This document shows, one piece after another, positions 14,301 through 22,738 of a stretch of 64,000 nt of DNA; within the stretch, counting starts at the first letter, position 1, and each line of letters begins with the position of its first letter. This DNA is from Telmatactis stephensoni (lineage: Eukaryota; Cnidaria; Anthozoa; Actiniaria; Isophelliidae). Position numbers and translations under genes: made by a program. The stretch covers positions 434,001-498,000 of the forward strand of contig JALIZF010001687.1 of the NCBI GenBank assembly GCA_029948255.1, written 5' to 3'. Below the pieces are notes generated by a model. The model did not search any database. It saw only the letters and a list, made by a program, of their open reading frames with translations, and had not been told where the DNA came from.

Positions 14301-17300
14301 GAAGCCTGTACGTAGTACTGCCACTGCCGTACTGTGTACGAACGTACCAACGTACCAGTATATGCCAGTACTATCATTCGAACCTGTACGTAGTACTGCC
14401 ACTGCCGTACTGTGTACGAACGTACCAACGTACCAGTATATGCCAGTACTATCATTCGAACCTGTACGTAGTACTGCCACTGCCGTACCGTGTACGAACG
14501 TACCAACGTACTAGTATATGCCAGTACTATCATTCGAACCTGTACGTAGTACTGCCACTGCCGTACCGTGTACGAACGTACCAACGTACTAGTATATGCC
14601 AGTACTATCATTCGAACCTGTACGTAGTACTGCCACTGCCGTACCTGTGTACGAACGTACCAACGTACCAGTATATGCCAGTACTATCATTCGAACCTGT
14701 ACGTAGTACTGCCACTGCCGTACCGTGTACGAACGTACCAACGTACCAGTATATGCCAGTACTATCATTCGAACCTGTACGTAGTACTGCCACTGCCGTA
14801 CCGTGTACGAACGTACCAACGTACTAGTATATGCCAGGACTATCATTCGAACCTGTACGTAGTACTGCCACTGCCGTACCGTGTACGAACGTACCAACGT
14901 ACTAGTATATGCCAGGACTATCATTCGAACCTGTACGTAGTACTGCCACTGCCGTACCGTGTACGAACGTACCAACGTACTAGTATATGCCAGTACTATC
15001 ATTCGAACCTGTACGTAGTACTGCCACTACCGTACTGTGTACGAACATACGAACGTACTAGTATTCGAACGTCCTCAGAGACCCAGGGCGTCAGGGAGGG
15101 GGGAGGGGAGCGGACGGGAAAGGACGTCCTTTTCCCCTCTTTCTTTTCTCCTCCGCTCCCCTCCCCCCTCCCTGACGCCCGGGGTCTCCGAGGACGGTAT
15201 TCGAAGTTATGGTGAGTTTTCCTTATTGGGCATCCTGTGTATTATAGGACCGCGGACCGCGCCGCGATGGTAGGTCCCATAATTATCCGATTATACAAGG
15301 GATTTGCGTGAGGAGGTTTCTATAATCTAGTCGTCGTATAAAAGGTTTACCTTCACTTACAAAATGTAATAAACTAACTTTTCACCGCAAACAATCATGC
15401 GACCAAGCGAACCATTACCTAATACTGTCACTACCGCACTGTGAACTTACGAACAAGCAACCGAACATGCCAAACTAGGCAGTCTATAGTCTATAGACTA
15501 TAGTCTAGTATAAGCGGTTTTCAAAGTCCAAAGAGAAATTTTGTTTCCTGCTGTGTTTCTCTGGAGTTCCGTCTTGTGCGCTGCAGGTAATCCTCGCGAC
15601 AGTGTTGCATGACCTCAGTGCTGCTCTGGCCTCTCTTTTCATTAATGACAGACGTTTCTCTTGTGATCTCAAAGAAAGGCACAGTATTTTTGAGGACTGA
15701 TAATTTATATGAACGAACCAGTAAATATTTAATCATGACATGCACCCTTCAGTAAAACCTAAAGCCGGTGGATGACGCATTGAATATTTGCTTCAACATT
15801 CATTCAGTCAGCGGTTAAATACTAAGTCAAAATGGCAACTTCAAAACACTCTTGTAGTACATTGGATGTGCTGTTAAATAAATCAACTGATGCCAGTTGC
15901 AGTTTTCTATGATTGTCAAGGCTAAAGCAATCGAGGATTAAGCTTAAGTAAGCTTATCTTAAGTTTGTCTTTTAATCTTTAAAGTGTTTAAACTTTTAGT
16001 TTCGAATACTTGCAGATTTTCTTTTTCATTATGATTGCACATATAAAGATATCTGTTGTCAGAGAACTGGATATATAACAAATAATTGGATTATTTGTTC
16101 TAAAAATATGGAGGATCTGCAAAGCTTTTATTATAGCTGGTTAATTTATAAGCTTTAATAAGCTTAATAGCTGACAAATTTCAGGCAAGATCAAAAATAG
16201 TTTCCATGAATTAACATAAGCTTATCTTATGAAAGGCTGTGCACCGATGTGTAGAGATAATTGTTAAAAACTTGTTAACACTTGAATGTAATGTACTTAT
16301 TCTGATTGAATGTTTTTAAAAGATTTCTTGACCCCTGCCCCAAATATATATATATAAGATCAACATAAGCCAGTCATCGCTGCTTCTACTCTATTCCGAG
16401 ACGCTATTTCTGCTACATGGCTGACTGATCTATTCTCTACCGTTGATGTCAAATGCTAATGCAACTATTAGCACAACCAAATAACGAAGCTACGTTATTC
16501 CGACGTACTAAGAGAAAAAATGTCGTTCCTATTTTGTGCATGGTATACTATTATGAGAAATCTCTATTACAATTTAGCGGCCTTTCAAAGATATTAAAAA
16601 CCTTAATTGATAAAGTGAATACAATGAAAATCATAACCATGACGAGGGTCTTGAATTAAAGACTTATCCTAATTTACACAAAAGTTTAACCTGGAGTTTC
16701 TATGACAAACGTTTTTTTTTTCTTTCAAAAACATGAAATATAGGATGGAGGTTTTGCGGCCCTCGATCTTGAATTTCCATGCAAACTCCCGCCCTAGCGT
16801 TTGAACCCTCATTTAAAACACTTTGTTTCTCAAATAGTGGTAAAGCAAAAAGGTTTAATCAAATTTTGTATTTTAAATGAGCTTTTTTGGTGACGTCCGA
16901 CTATAATATATCTTTATCATTCACTATTCTTGGTTTGCACTGACGTCATCATAAATTTTTTCGGGCTTAATATAGAATATTTTTGAATAAAATGTCTTGC
17001 ATCTAAAAAAGCAGTTGAAGTTTTGTATCTATACGAAATGTTTAGTCATAAGAATATTTTGATAACGAGATACGAGCGATCAACTATCTTCATTGTTTGG
17101 TGTGAAATGTATGGGTCCGCCATCTTGGTGCACAACCTTTGTACACCAACATGGCGGACAGTAACACGAAGGACCAAAATCACGTTAATATCACTATAAT
17201 TCGTGTTTTCTATTCAGATATTCACCAAAACAAACTTATTTATCACTTACAAAGTTAAAGTCGTATGATTTGAATCACATTTGCCTATATTTCTGCGTCT

Positions 17301-19027
17301 TTCCGATATACGTGACAGTGTTGCGTGACAGAAATTGACTCGCAATAAATCGAAAACCATTCATCGAAAGAACTCAGTTTTTTGTGTGAGGACTTTTCTT
17401 AATGATATAAATAAAATATCTAGGAAACAGTTTCGTGTGATGAATAGTCTAGATTTTAGCTTTTCGATGACGTCACATGCAAACCAAGAATTCGCTACTA
17501 TTCGTCACTATTTGCCACTATTCGCAGTATTCGTTCACTAATTACAATTTAGTGGCCTTTCAAAGATATTAAAAACCTTAATTGATAAAGTGAACACAAT
17601 GAAAATCATAACCATGACGAGGGTCTTGAATTTCAACTAAAGAGCTGTTTTGGTGACGTCCGACTGCAAAAATGCAATTCTGGCCAAGCTTAATGAGCGT
17701 CGTTTCGTCGTTTTGAAGTTTGAAGTCCTATAGTTTTTTACACTAAATATTGAGAATTGTGACTTAATTATTGTAATAAATCACCGTGTTTACATGCAAA
17801 AACAAATGTAATCGCAAATGTGTTTGATGAAAAGTTTTCTTCCTCTTGTCTTCCAACATTTCTGTGAAAGGTCTGGAAGGTATGAGTGGCATGGTTGGCC
17901 GAGCGGTTAGAGCACTGGCCTTTCACGGCTGTGGTCCGGGTTCGAGTCCCAGCACGAGCGCCTGGATCATATGTGAACTGAGTCTATTTGATGTGTTGTT
18001 CCTACCATGCCACGAGGGTTTTTTCTCCGGGTTCTCCGGTTTTCCTCCCTCAGCAAAAATCAACATGTGAGTAGAGTGATTATTTGCAAAATATTTCATG
18101 TAGAGGTATAGTGAGTGTGAAAGTACAGTGTCCCCCAATTAGTGCGCGAGCGCTAGAAGACCTCGACACTTAAATAAACAGTTATTATTAATGCTTTGGA
18201 CAAAATTTTAGGAATTAGCTTGAGTAAACAGTTGTCCTTTGGCTCAATCTCCTGAAATCAACCACTGGCGGGAACAAGGATTGTTGGCGTAATGGACTGA
18301 TATGCTCAGTTTACAGGATAGAGAAAGTAATTGAAAGAAAAAGCCATGTTTATCTTACCCTTAGGCCCAGACACACGGTGCAACTTTTCCCGAAACATTT
18401 GCTGAAACATCGCGCGCAACACGGTTGCACCGTGTGTACGTCCACCACTGAAACATCTCGTGCAACGTTGCGCGCAACAGTTCTGGACAGTTGCAGAAGT
18501 TGAACTCGATCGTACCTCTGCGTCTGTTGCGCACAACGTTTTGCGAAACATTGGAATGGGTGGACACACGCTGCAGCATTGTGTTGCGCGCGATGTTTCA
18601 ACAAATGTTTCAAGAAATGCTACACCGTGTGTCCGGGCCTTTACATAGTCCTTTTCAAGAGCATTCTTTAGCTTGCAATTTTCATTCACCATTTACTGAT
18701 CTGTATGTGATTAGTCATGATCAGTTGATTGTTTCGTTTATAACAAGGAAAAGCTACTTACCTAACATCTGTAAGAACATTTAGTAGTGAGCTTGAGCTT
18801 CTCCTCTTAACAACGATGGTAACTGTCGGTGTGCCACTTGTAGGCTCAGTTACATCTGAACTTGTAGATTGTTCAAATTCAACGGTCACCTGCGATAAAG
18901 CTATGGCAACCCAAAAAGAGGATAAGAAACATTTCTAAGTTACGTCATTAATTCATTGACTCCACTGACCATTTTCCACACATCCTAGTGCTATAAGCAA
19001 ATATAGGAGCTTCAAGGAGAAAGACAT
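2185..19027 (-). CDS. Gene B: Calx-beta domain surface protein, 5' part only
   Basis: Four exons on the minus strand (18970-19027, 18762-18900, 8368-8600, 2185-2302) join in phase to give about 182 residues of an N-terminal fragment. Exon 1 encodes a hydrophobic signal peptide (MSFSLKLLYLLIALGC). Exons 2 and 3 encode one complete Calx-beta module, starting VTVEFEQST and ending in the acidic NDDGED that closes such domains. Exon 4 is the first half of module 2 (NTFYLSATST). Intron phases (1, 2, 1, 2), exon sizes and a very short first intron (69 bp) match gene A (77 bp), so B is a paralogue in the same orientation. Known for the family: Calx-beta domains are Ca-binding beta sandwiches found in Na/Ca exchangers, integrin beta4, FRAS/FREM and ADGRV1. 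Inferred: an extracellular adhesion or receptor protein. The rest of the gene lies left of the window. Introns 2 (10.2 kb) and 3 (6.1 kb) are swollen by mobile elements. Confidence 0.8.
2603..3746. mobile_element. Nested element with minisatellite ends and 10-bp target duplication
   Basis: CACCTGGAGG occurs at 2593-2602 and again at 3747-3756, and only once in the intact host element at 10858, so this 1144-bp segment is an insertion with a 10-bp target site duplication. Near each end lie inverted copies of a short GC-rich minisatellite (GCGGGTTGCGGGC at the left, its complement at 3630-3735), followed by related AT-rich sequence. Duplications of 9-10 bp fit Mutator-like elements (inference). 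No transposase seen. Confidence 0.7.
4296..4560. mobile_element. 265-bp inverted-repeat module, copy 1
   Basis: It starts ACAACGGCGTGCAGAA and ends with the reverse complement TTCTGCACGCCGTTGT. The inverted similarity continues inward (GTTGAGACA against TGTCTCAAC). It looks like a MITE. The left flank differs from copies 2 and 3. Confidence 0.75.
5945..6209. mobile_element. 265-bp inverted-repeat module, copy 2
   Basis: Same sequence as copy 1. Here the palindrome extends outward by five bases on each side (CTCAG before, CTGAG after), because the spacer itself begins CTGAG and ends CTCAG. Confidence 0.75.
7594..7858. mobile_element. 265-bp inverted-repeat module, copy 3
   Basis: The last copy of the array. 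Right after it, the sequence returns to the right arm of the surrounding TA-flanked foldback element (GCTGTTTTTAAGTTTGG). Confidence 0.75.
8368..8600 (-). CDS. Gene B exon 3 (second half of Calx-beta module 1)
   Basis: Acceptor TTTGCAG, donor GTAAGT, 233 nt, phase 2 in and phase 1 out. It encodes FTFTSNEETRNLVLTIKTD and KEQVLIKIVD and ends SFSINDDGED. This is the usual last-strand plus acidic-loop ending of a Calx-beta domain. Confidence 0.85.
8831..9974. repeat. Inverted repeat pair, 24-bp perfect arms
   Basis: CTATGATCAATAAGAGGACA (from 8831) is matched perfectly in reverse complement at 9951-9974, with weaker similarity beyond. It may mark the ends of a 1.1-kb foldback element; no protein or target duplication was identified. 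Gene B intron 2. Confidence 0.5.
10294..10348. repeat. Short hairpin
   Basis: TGCGTTACTTGGGCTAC and GTAGCCCAAGTGAACGCA face each other across 20 bp. Unknown role; probably part of a degraded foldback element. Confidence 0.5.
10858..11565. mobile_element. Intact TA-flanked foldback element, 708 bp
   Basis: The ends GACAAGGCGC and GCGCCTTGTC are flanked by TA on both sides, and the two halves are long inverted repeats of each other, meeting near 11220. This is the reference copy for the nested element at 2566-8100 and the half copy at 33440. There is no coding capacity, so it is non-autonomous. Gene B intron 2. Confidence 0.85.
11735..11910. mobile_element. Palindromic MITE, CATAAGCATAAGCAACATAC family
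   Basis: The arms CATAAGCATAAGCAACATAC (11762 on) and GTATGTTGCTTATGCTTATG (11861 on) enclose the motif CAGTGCTTGTCTTTTTTCAC. The same family is found at 21013-21170 and, expanded, at 44316-44600. Confidence 0.75.
11919..12901. mobile_element. TIR element with about 60-bp ends, host to a nested MITE
   Basis: The left arm (GCGAGATAAATCCT ... ACCAAGGTGTTCTTTAATTC, 11919-11978) is the reverse complement of 12838-12901 with few changes. It encloses the MITE at 12015-12624. No transposase seen. Confidence 0.7.
12015..12624. mobile_element. MITE, GCGCTGTTAC ends
   Basis: It begins AAGCGCTGTTACACGCTGAA and ends AAACAGCGCCTT. The interior is rich in CTGAAACTTT and GTTTCACGAGA motifs shared with the shorter copy at 60718-60976. 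It is nested inside the element at 11919-12901. Confidence 0.65.
13286..15060. repeat. 78-bp satellite array, 23 copies
   Basis: CGTAGTACTG recurs at 13291 and then every 78 bp to 15014, 23 times. The period is broken only by a 6-bp gain near 14280-14305 and a 1-bp gain near 14645. Units differ by a few substitutions (CGAGCC or CGAACC; ACAATC or ACTATC). Each unit holds several short palindromes (GTACGTAGTAC, GTACGAACGTAC). Because 78 is a multiple of 3 the array stays open in several frames on both strands, which is not evidence of coding. Confidence 0.97.
15070..15196. mobile_element. 127-bp hairpin MITE with perfect 9-bp target duplication
   Basis: Arms of about 45 bp (CGTCCTCAGAGACCC...GGAGCGGA, 15070-15114, and its complement 15152-15196) carry G/C-homopurine tracts and enclose a smaller hairpin. 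GTATTCGAA stands on both sides (15061-15069, 15197-15205), a perfect 9-bp duplication. It is inserted exactly at the right border of the 78-bp satellite. Confidence 0.85.
16566..17633. repeat. 93-bp direct repeats around a foldback core
   Basis: ATTACAATTTAGCGGCCTTT (16566-16658) recurs nearly identically at 17541-17633. Between them the sequence is partly self-complementary: CTTGGTTTGCACTGACGTCA near 16930 faces TGACGTCACATGCAAACCAAG near 17466. A tight palindrome (GGTCCGCCATCTTGGTG ... CACCAACATGGCGGAC, about 17115-17160) sits at the centre. Probably a foldback insertion; boundaries uncertain. Confidence 0.6.
17886..18190 (+). mobile_element. tRNA-derived SINE (family A), full copy
   Basis: The head is tRNA-like: TGGTTGGCCGAGCGGTTAGA gives an A-box region and GGTTCGAGTCCC a B box. 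The body contains CCTCCCTCAGCAAAAATCAA and the tail ends TTAAATAAACAG. Related copies are at 28905-29080, 33207-33410 and 49170-49310, all on the minus strand. Confidence 0.8.
18363..18640. mobile_element. MITE, AGGCCCAGACACACGGTG ends
   Basis: AGGCCCAGACACACGGTG at 18363 is answered by CACCGTGTGTCCGGGCCT at 18640 with one mismatch. The interior repeats GCAACGTTGCGCGCAAC-like motifs in both orientations. The ends resemble the element at 39867-40077. It is 120 bp downstream of gene B exon 2. Confidence 0.75.
18762..18900 (-). CDS. Gene B exon 2 (first half of Calx-beta module 1)
   Basis: I place the acceptor at CCATAG|CTTTATCGCAG, not at the inner CGCAG, because only the outer site keeps the frame open from exon 1. 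It is 139 nt, phase 1 in and phase 2 out, donor GTAAGT. The translation ALSQVTVEFEQSTSSDVTEP aligns with gene A exon 2 (VSSNNVTVEFQTTASS). Confidence 0.85.
18970..19027 (-). CDS. Gene B exon 1 (signal peptide)
   Basis: ATG at 19027 gives MSFSLKLLYLLIALGCVEN, a typical signal peptide that matches the gene A start (MPFLSSKLVFLLIAMVHLHI). An in-frame ATG four codons upstream (19039, MACN) is an alternative start. The donor is the weak but GT-containing GTCAGT. Confidence 0.75.
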
Positions 19028-19289
19028 ATTGCATGCCATTATGCAGTGTGCACAGTCACTTGTCAGCACGTAGAAACCACTGATGAATAATTTGTCGTGT
19101 GCGTAGCCTTTCCATTGTTCTCTCTCACAAAGCACTCAGTTGTGATGTCAGCTGTGAAGTAAATAACCATGACGTTTTCAATAGACCCCTTTGTCATTTT
19201 GCTGGAAATGAAGACTTGTTTTAGGTCAAACAGTTATGTTAACATATCTCAAATCTTTGTCATCGGACCGTGGAGTTTTTGGTGCCATA

Positions 19290-19935
19290 AATTATTCATA
19301 CATACATACATACATACACACATACTTTATTGAGACTCTCTTTAACAGGACTTTACATAATATTTACAATGAAATATAAAACCTAATTTACAGTAATAAA
19401 AAAAACTAACTAAATAGAAAACTAACTTACTCTAATACGTATCAGTCTTTATTAAGCATTTTCTTAAAAGCGTCACTTAAAACTATTAATATCTTTAGTG
19501 TTTTTAAGATCTAGAGGAAGACTATTCCATTCGGCTGACTGCCCGGAAATAAAAAGCCCTTTGTACTGTTGACAACCTGCAGCGAGGGATATCTAAACTT
19601 CCAGATTCCCTAGTGTTCCTGCCATGAATGGCAGAACGCTTAACAAAATACTTAGATAAATACTCTGGAGACAATCCATTCATATAATGAAAAACTAAGA
19701 CTGAATCGTTAAATAAAATCTTTTCTGAGACTTTTAACCGTTTAAGTGATCTTCGGCCCTCAGAAATATGATCAAACTTTTTTAATCCTAAGACTATTCT
19801 GGCTGCAAAATTCTGCACTAACTGCAGCTTATGTATACTAGATTTATTTGTATTCCCCCACACTGAGGAACAATAAAACAATTTAGTAAATACAAAGCTA
19901 TTGATAAGCAATATTATTATAACTTTATAGGGCAT
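19290..19935 (-). mobile_element. 5'-truncated CR1-like LINE, 3' fragment with frameshift
   Basis: The minus strand at 19522-19935 encodes the thumb/C-terminal region of a non-LTR reverse transcriptase: YCSSVWGNTNKSSIHKLQ, NFAARIVLGLKKFDHI, SVLVFHYMNGLSPEYL, RNTRESGSLDIPRCRL. After FRAV the frame shifts, and the expected ending SAEWNSLPLDLKNTKDINSF continues in another frame, so it is a dead copy. The 3' end carries a TGTATG-type microsatellite (19296-19326). The 5' break is at about 19935. It lies between genes A and B. Confidence 0.8.
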
Positions 19936-21012
19936 TGTGGCGCATTTTGCGGGCTAAAATGGGAAAATCAGCAGTGAATCAGCGAGATTTTAGCCCGCTG
20001 CCGTCAGCCAATAAGAAACGGGGAAAATAATCTGTTTAGCCAATGAAATGAGGGAAACCACTCAAATGTCAACAAGCTCGGCGCCGTTTTTAAGCTTGCA
20101 TAGACATAGAGTTGTGCTTACGAAAAGAAACACGGCAGAAGAATTGATAGAGGAACAAAATTCACCACGAGTCGTCAGAACTCGGGGAAGAGGATTTAAA
20201 CTTGAATAGCAGTCGGTTTCGAAAAATACTAAAAATCAAACTTTATGGGGACCGAAAACATTCAGAGAGTAGTTTTAAAAGAGATTGCGACCTAAACACT
20301 GTATGTCCAACTGAATTCAATAATATTATACGCCCTTTTTTACGATGAAGTCAAGTCAAACAAGAAAACAGACCTTACACCAAGTGCCTTGACTGGTATC
20401 AGTAGAGCTGCAATATCGAGTGAAGTTGAAAGTGGATCAAGCAACGCCGTTCTCAGCCATGGTGCCGAAGTCAATGTAAGTCTTTCAAATGAGACAAGTT
20501 CCTTCAGTTCAAGCATTTATGCCCAACTGCTAGTTTAATGACTGTACAGTTAACATTAACTTCTCAAAATGAATATATTTTAAGTTTGCTTTTTTGCATT
20601 ATTTTACCATTTCACCTTTGTGGTATAAACATATTTTGAGAAAAGCTATTTTAGTCCGAGACTCATTTGTGAACTCGGCAAGTAAGTTTATGAAATAAAC
20701 ACCGACGTGAAGTCTTTGTTTTAGAATATGGAGTCGTTTATTCGTTTTGTAAATGCCCTACAAAGTTATAATAATAGTAATACGGCGTAAATGTGTTTAA
20801 CGTAAATGAGCCTGAGTCAAATCAAAAACACATTTACGCCCACGAACATCAACTCTTTTGTTCCAAATGGTCTATTGTTATAATAATTAAGCAGTAAATT
20901 ATCAATGCCAAATAAATTAGTTGGGAAATGCCTTGTCCTTTCTTCCATAACATCCAAGTGCAATGTATTTATAAGTCTGAGAGTTTTTCCATATTCAAAG
21001 CTAAAAAGTAAA

Positions 21013-21170
21013 GCCTGGTTTTCTTTAGCGACATTAGCATAAGCATAAGCAACATACGCAGACTCAGTATTGTATTTATCACATAGGTGAAAAAAGACAA
21101 GCACTGCTAATGAGCATTGCCTTACTGAGCCTGCGTATGTTGCTTATGCTTATGCTTATGTCACTTACGT
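21013..21170. mobile_element. Palindromic MITE, CATAAGCATAAGCAACATAC family, second copy
   Basis: AGCATAAGCATAAGCAACAT (21039 on) faces GTATGTTGCTTATGCTTATG (21136 on). The interior CACTGCTAATGAGCATTGCC matches the inverted interior of the copy at 11735-11910. Confidence 0.75.
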
Positions 21171-21467
21171 ATTTTTTGATACTAGAGCGGTAATATTCAC
21201 TTTCTTGCACTTTGCTTCAGTAATAAACTATACGGTCGGAAGGAAACAATACCACAGGCGACAAGTAGAACAAAAAGATATTGTTCAGAGTAATCCACAT
21301 ATTCTTTGTTTTTAACAGCAGAGCTTCGTTCTAACAGCAGTGAATGACCCCTTTGCTTCGTTCGATGTACTAAAGGAAAAGTATTGATTAATCCGATATC
21401 TGGACATGACTTGTTATACTTACGAAGACCTGGCCTTCTGGATGGTCACGGTGATATATACGCTCTG

Positions 21468-21806
21468 AACCTACCATTACGTACCTACCATTACGTACCT
21501 ACCATTACGTACCTACCATTACGTACCTACCAATACGTACCTACCATTGCGTACCTACCATTGCGTACCTACCATTACGTACCTACCAATACGTACCTAC
21601 CATTACGTACCTACCATTATGTACCTACCATTACGTACCTACCAATACGTACCTACCATTACGTACCTACCATTACGTACCTACCATTACGTACCTACCA
21701 TTACGTAACTACCATTACGCACCCTACCAATACGTACCTACCATTACGTACATACCATTGCGTACCTACCATTACGTACCTACCAATACGTACCTACCAT
21801 TACGTA
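21468..21806. repeat. 14-bp minisatellite, about 24 copies
   Basis: Tandem CCATTACGTACCTA units, with variants CCAATACG and CCATTGCG. Three more units of the same repeat occur at 23754-23785, on the far side of the element 21836-23679. Confidence 0.95.
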
Positions 21807-22267
21807 AAAAAATATAATATAAAAATTAGGTACTACCTAATAGCGGAGCTCCCATTTCTATGTTCTTGATTCAAATGAATTGGGATTCCTGTGTTAATTG
21901 CCCCAATTGTAAAGGTCTTGAAAGATGAAAAAGTTGAAATGAAGATTATGAAAATGAAAATTAAGGCATTTGCTTTGGTTTGTATATACTCTCTCCCTTT
22001 GGTCTCCTGTGAATTGTATGGGCTTGTAAGCTTGAAGGGACCTTTATTATAGTATATTTCAATATTCAGATACACTGTCAGATTTCATAATTGACTTTGT
22101 AGTGGTTCATAATTCTCAGGAATAGAAAGCAAAAATCTCCAAAACCTTATTTCATTGATACAAATAATTAACCCTTTTCAACATCCTGGATATTGCAGAA
22201 CTACATCTCTTGATTTGCTTGTTTCCACTATATTGTGACATCTTGGTTTTTGTTTTTTTTGTGGTTT

Positions 22268-22269
22268 AG

Positions 22270-22310
<41 letters not shown>
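22268..22310. repeat. (GTT)n microsatellite
   Basis: Uninterrupted GTT repeats within the TIR element 21836-23679. Confidence 0.95.
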
Positions 22311-22627
22311 TGTTTTGTATTTTTAATGACACACTAGGTGAATACTTGTCTCTTCCAGATTACACTGATAATACAATTTAAAGTGATGATAAAAACAGCT
22401 ACTTGACACAACAAGAAAACAAGGAATTACTGAAGTATTTTCAATTTGCATTTACTAGTAAGGTCTCATATGGGCTCAAGGAGCAACTTCATGCTCAATG
22501 GTAAAACAACTCTATTTTGCATGCAAATTCTTTCCTTTTTCCTGTCATTAGTCAATCAGTTTCATTAAATTCCAGACCGTTCCAAACTTGAACTGTATAT
22601 ACACATTATCCGGGTTGAAATGAGTTC

Positions 22628-22738
<111 letters not shown>

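Noticed and set aside
13232..15002. Open frames of 459 and 137 codons on the minus strand made of 26-residue repeats
   Set aside because: They come from a 78-bp satellite whose length is a multiple of three; frames are open on both strands and break where the array has a 1-bp gain. No start context, splice sites or known repeat protein.
13286..15060. CRISPR-like regular repeats
   Set aside because: Units are contiguous with no unique spacers, and the genome is eukaryotic.
17886..17965. Functional Leu/Ser-type tRNA gene
   Set aside because: The head is tRNA-like but the 3' end runs into a long SINE body repeated elsewhere in the window.
20100..20230. Short plus-strand coding-like stretch (AEELIEEQNSPRVVRTRGRG)
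   Set aside because: Only about 40 codons, no splice sites or family recognised next to a LINE truncation point.
21384..21869. 161-codon frame rich in Thr/Tyr/Leu
   Set aside because: Translation of the 14-bp minisatellite; composition and periodicity are wholly explained by the repeat.
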